From Montifringilla adamsi (taxonomy: Eukaryota; Chordata; Aves; Passeriformes; Passeridae), in contig JAGGNK010013558.1 in NCBI GenBank assembly GCA_017590115.1, positions 15,236,126-15,300,125 on the forward strand: a stretch of DNA of 64,000 nucleotides, given 5' to 3'. Positions within the stretch are counted from its first letter, which is position 1; each line of letters opens with the position of its first letter. Below the pieces are notes generated by a model. The model did not search any database and was not told the DNA's origin. It was given only the letters and a program-made list of their open reading frames with translations. Shown here piece by piece: positions 61,251 through 64,000 of the stretch. Both the position numbers and the translations under genes were made by a program.

Positions 61251-62325
61251 TGGATGGAAGACACAGAGTTTGTGTGCTCTGGTTGGCTCTTGGTGTCACC
61301 ACATTGCCTGAGCATCCCCCTGGATCCCCATCATCATCCCCAAATGTGCCTCTTTCTGCCTTATACCCCCTGTCCCAGAGTGTCCCATGTACCAGCTAAT
61401 GGATGTATCCAGCTCTTCATTTTCTCCAGGTTTAGGGGTGCACAGGTTGAAGCTGGGAGCTGATCCTAGAGCATCCTTAAGAGATATGCCCATAAAATTA
61501 AAGTCCCTATGAGGATTTTTATAGAATTTGTTGAACTATAATAGATTCATATTTATAATGACCATCAAACTGGGTAGGCTAATAATCCAGCATTTCATGA
61601 CACTACAAAGCTTCTAAAATATCACAATTCTGGGACCATGGGCACCTTTAATGCTGCATTCATGTACTCACAAAGAGAATTGAGAAAGAAGCTATGTTGC
61701 TGATCAATACCTGTGTGAGCAGATTTACTTTTTGATCAAAGCCCACTTGACCAGTCCGTTTTGTAACTTCTCCCTCCCCATCGATTTCTCTTTAAATTAA
61801 ATAGAAGTGGGGTCAGATTATCTCCTGTTTTATTTACATACCTACATAGAATCCACAGGTCCCAGCAGGCCAGCATCCAGGCAAGGGAGCTGGTGACAAA
61901 CTCTCTGTCATGCTGTTTATATATTGTCCCTGCAGCACTAGGAGCTGAGCAAAGCTTTTAAAATACCTGTGAGAGCCAACACTCATAGGCTGGCAAAGAA
62001 AGTGAAGAGGCAATGAAGCAATAGCCCTCTGCCCATGGCATTCCAGGCAGGGAATCCCATCCTGTGGATACCTCCTAAAATATGACTCCCAGAGGGGGGC
62101 AGAGCCTGGCAGGTCAGGATGCTCCCAGTTCTCTGGAGGGTTTGATGTTGTCATCTGCAGCAATTTTTCCCCTCAAACAACTTCTGACCCTGCAAGGCTA
62201 ACAGTGTGGTACCTGTTATCCATGTGATTTTGCCCCTCTCTGTTTCTTCTTCCCTTCTTCTTTAGTTGTAAGATTACTGGAGGGCCACTTCAGAGCCAGC
62301 CTTGACCAGATGTGCCTCATGTTGA
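61251..62325. other. Unannotated sequence
   Basis: Mixed-composition sequence with frames of up to 109 codons and no recognisable protein or repeat before the CR1 fragment. Confidence 0.45.
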
Positions 62326-62418
62326 CACAGAATCATAGAATGGTTTGGGTTGGGAGGGATTTTAAAGATCTTATAGCTCCAATATCCTCACCATGGGCAG
62401 GAAATTTCCACTAGACTT
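62326..62418 (-). mobile_element. CR1 LINE 3' end, antisense
   Basis: CAGAATCATAGAATGGTTTG, then GGTTGGGAGGGATTTTAAAGA, then CACCATGGGCAGGAA and TTCCACTAGACTT follow the reverse complement of an avian CR1 3' terminus. The element's 3' end, with the ATTCTATG octamers, is at about 62330 and the 5' truncation at about 62418. It is a short, diverged, dead copy. Confidence 0.93.
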
Positions 62419-63369
62419 CTCCTCCAGTGTACATTCCTGTTAATCCCCTCTCTCCTGCATTATTGTCCCACAAATGAATTTCTGTGTGCACACAGCTACA
62501 AACAGAAATATTGCCCCTTTGCTGGGCTGTTGCCCCCAAATGGACCTGATGGAGCTGAAGGTTCCAGTTGAACATACAGCCACCTCTAGCCAACATCTCT
62601 CTGTCAGGATTCAAAAAAGTCAGCAAACTCTTCATTTTACTCCAGCAGAGAATCTGGCCTTACAAATAAATAGAAAAAAAACTACTGAGCTGCTGTATCA
62701 AAATCAATCCTGTTCCTGCCTCTTGAAGCTGCCAGAAACAGAGGAAATTTATGCTAGTTTTAATAATGGCTTTAAAAAGTTCTTTGATGAAAAATTACCT
62801 CTGAGTCTGCCTCTTTGGAGTGTGTTTCACCCATAGTACATGAGTTAGCAGTGCCAATTTCCATCTTATCACAGATGTCCTTTCTCAGAGCGCAGAGTAT
62901 TTGGGACTGAAAAACAAGGTCCTTGCAAACTCAAGTTCACATGGAACATTTTTTTTGGCAGGGTCCATAGGTCAGCCTATAAAGAAAGAAAATATCTCTG
63001 TTTTCTTCTGCAGAGTTATCAGATTTTGAAAAGAGAGCTTTCTCCTCTTGTGAGGTCCAGGTAAAAGTTCACCCATTCCCTGGCTGCTTGCTTCTGACAA
63101 ACAAAAATTAAGGACCTGAAAATAACTGTTTTATCTGAAAAAATGCTAAACATCCCAAAACAAACATTCAGCTGTGCTGCTGCCAAATTCCACAGTAAGA
63201 GAGCTGCAGGCTGAGACAGCTCTCCTCTCGCTGGGGAATAACGGGTAAAGTTTGGCCAGCTGCCCCTTCCAGCCCTTCGGGGACCCACAATCCAATTGCA
63301 GTGTCTTAGCGGATGTGAATTTCAAGGTTACACCTGGGTGTTCAAGGGCAGGGCCAAGTGTAATCGGCA
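62419..63369. other. Unannotated sequence
   Basis: A 120-codon + strand frame (62474-62836) and minus-strand frames lack any recognisable domain. No repeats are recognised. Confidence 0.45.
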
Positions 63370-63960
63370 CTTAGATCATAGATTAATCTTATTTGCCATC
63401 TATTAGGTTTGATTCCTGCTTCCCGCTCTCCCTCCCTAAAGCCAGGATTATTGTGATAGTTTAAGATAATGGATTCTAACGGAAGAAAGGTCACGCAGGC
63501 ATTGAGATTTGGAACCTTAAGATAATATGATTAATCTAAAAGCTTCTTTCTGAAAGGGGAGGGTATACTCTCATACGTTTAATTGAGGGGAGAGAGCGAG
63601 AGAGGGAGGGAGGGATGGAATTAGCAACATGAAAGGAGGAGTGAAGGATCCTACTTTTGTCAACTGCAATTAATTAACATAGTGAAGAAACCATTCATTT
63701 TCAAGCTGATAAAACTGGTCTTTTTTTCATTTTAAATCCCTAAAAGTGATGGTTATTCTAATTTTAGATTTTTTAATTGCAAGGCATTAATTGATAATAA
63801 CATGCATATTGATTTTCAGGGATACATACATGACAAATAAACTACTTGGGGTGCATGCAGATATGCAAGTAAAAATTCATGTGCTGAGGGATGGATTTTG
63901 CTGTATAAATGAGACATTCTAGTATCAGGTGCTTGGATTTTATAGGCACTGTAAGAAAAT
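63370..63960. promoter_or_regulatory. Candidate conserved non-coding element with paired motifs
   Basis: GATTAATCT (OTX/PITX-type, an overlapping inverted TAATC pair) occurs at 63381-63389 and 63529-63537. TTAAGATAAT (GATA-like core) occurs at 63461-63470 and 63517-63526. A purine-rich, G-tract-containing stretch lies at 63586-63614. CTGCAATTAATTAACAT, TTAATTGC and CATTAATTGATAAT follow. The repeated words in unique DNA suggest an enhancer with homotypic sites. Confidence 0.5.
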
Positions 63961-64000
63961 TCCACAATAGAGAAGTACATTGTAATAAGTTTATAGGGGT

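Noticed and set aside
63586..63614. Possible G-quadruplex
   Set aside because: Four G tracts exist, but one loop is about 13 nt, so formation is doubtful.

Overview
This window looks like a non-coding stretch of a bird chromosome, probably a gene desert or a very long intron near a developmental gene. The strongest species clue is two 3' ends of CR1 LINEs, about 3412-3550 (+ strand) and 62326-62418 (- strand). Their terminal sequence matches the CR1 subfamilies that dominate bird genomes. The DNA is AT-rich and otherwise poor in young interspersed repeats. I found no operon-like structure, rRNA, tRNA, CRISPR array or bacterial feature.

No protein-coding gene can be supported. Every open frame is short, unrelated to a family I recognise and without convincing exon structure. 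The two longest, 233 and 214 codons on the minus strand at 26511-27212 and 18821-19465, are recorded only as open frames.

The main content is a series of blocks that read like conserved non-coding elements: about 1070-1500, 4440-4830, 7440-7727, 8820-9720, 13000-13720, 16380-16690, 18000-18560, 36460-36850, 47300-47570, 54640-55010, 56600-57740, 60900-61250 and 63370-63960. They retain CpGs in AT-rich DNA. They are dense in homeodomain (TAAT), POU octamer, FOX, MEIS, E2F and GATA-like words and are free of recognisable repeats. This pattern fits a regulatory landscape around a developmental transcription-factor gene. Conservation itself was not measured, and I cannot name the target gene. Two good CTCF-like sites, both on the + strand, lie at 533-548 and 6927-6941.

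Between the blocks is ordinary sequence holding poly-A/T tracts, two local tandem duplications (330-443 and 36903-37130), and fossils of older elements: MIR/CORE-SINE-like at 53186-53352 and possibly 48260-48350, hAT-like at 45152-45331, and a palindromic MITE-like element at 44594-44649.

The most notable unexplained object is an almost perfect 29-bp hairpin with a 14-nt loop at 20940-21011. It pairs better as a + strand RNA than as a - strand RNA, so it is a candidate microRNA precursor or a hairpin-forming MITE.
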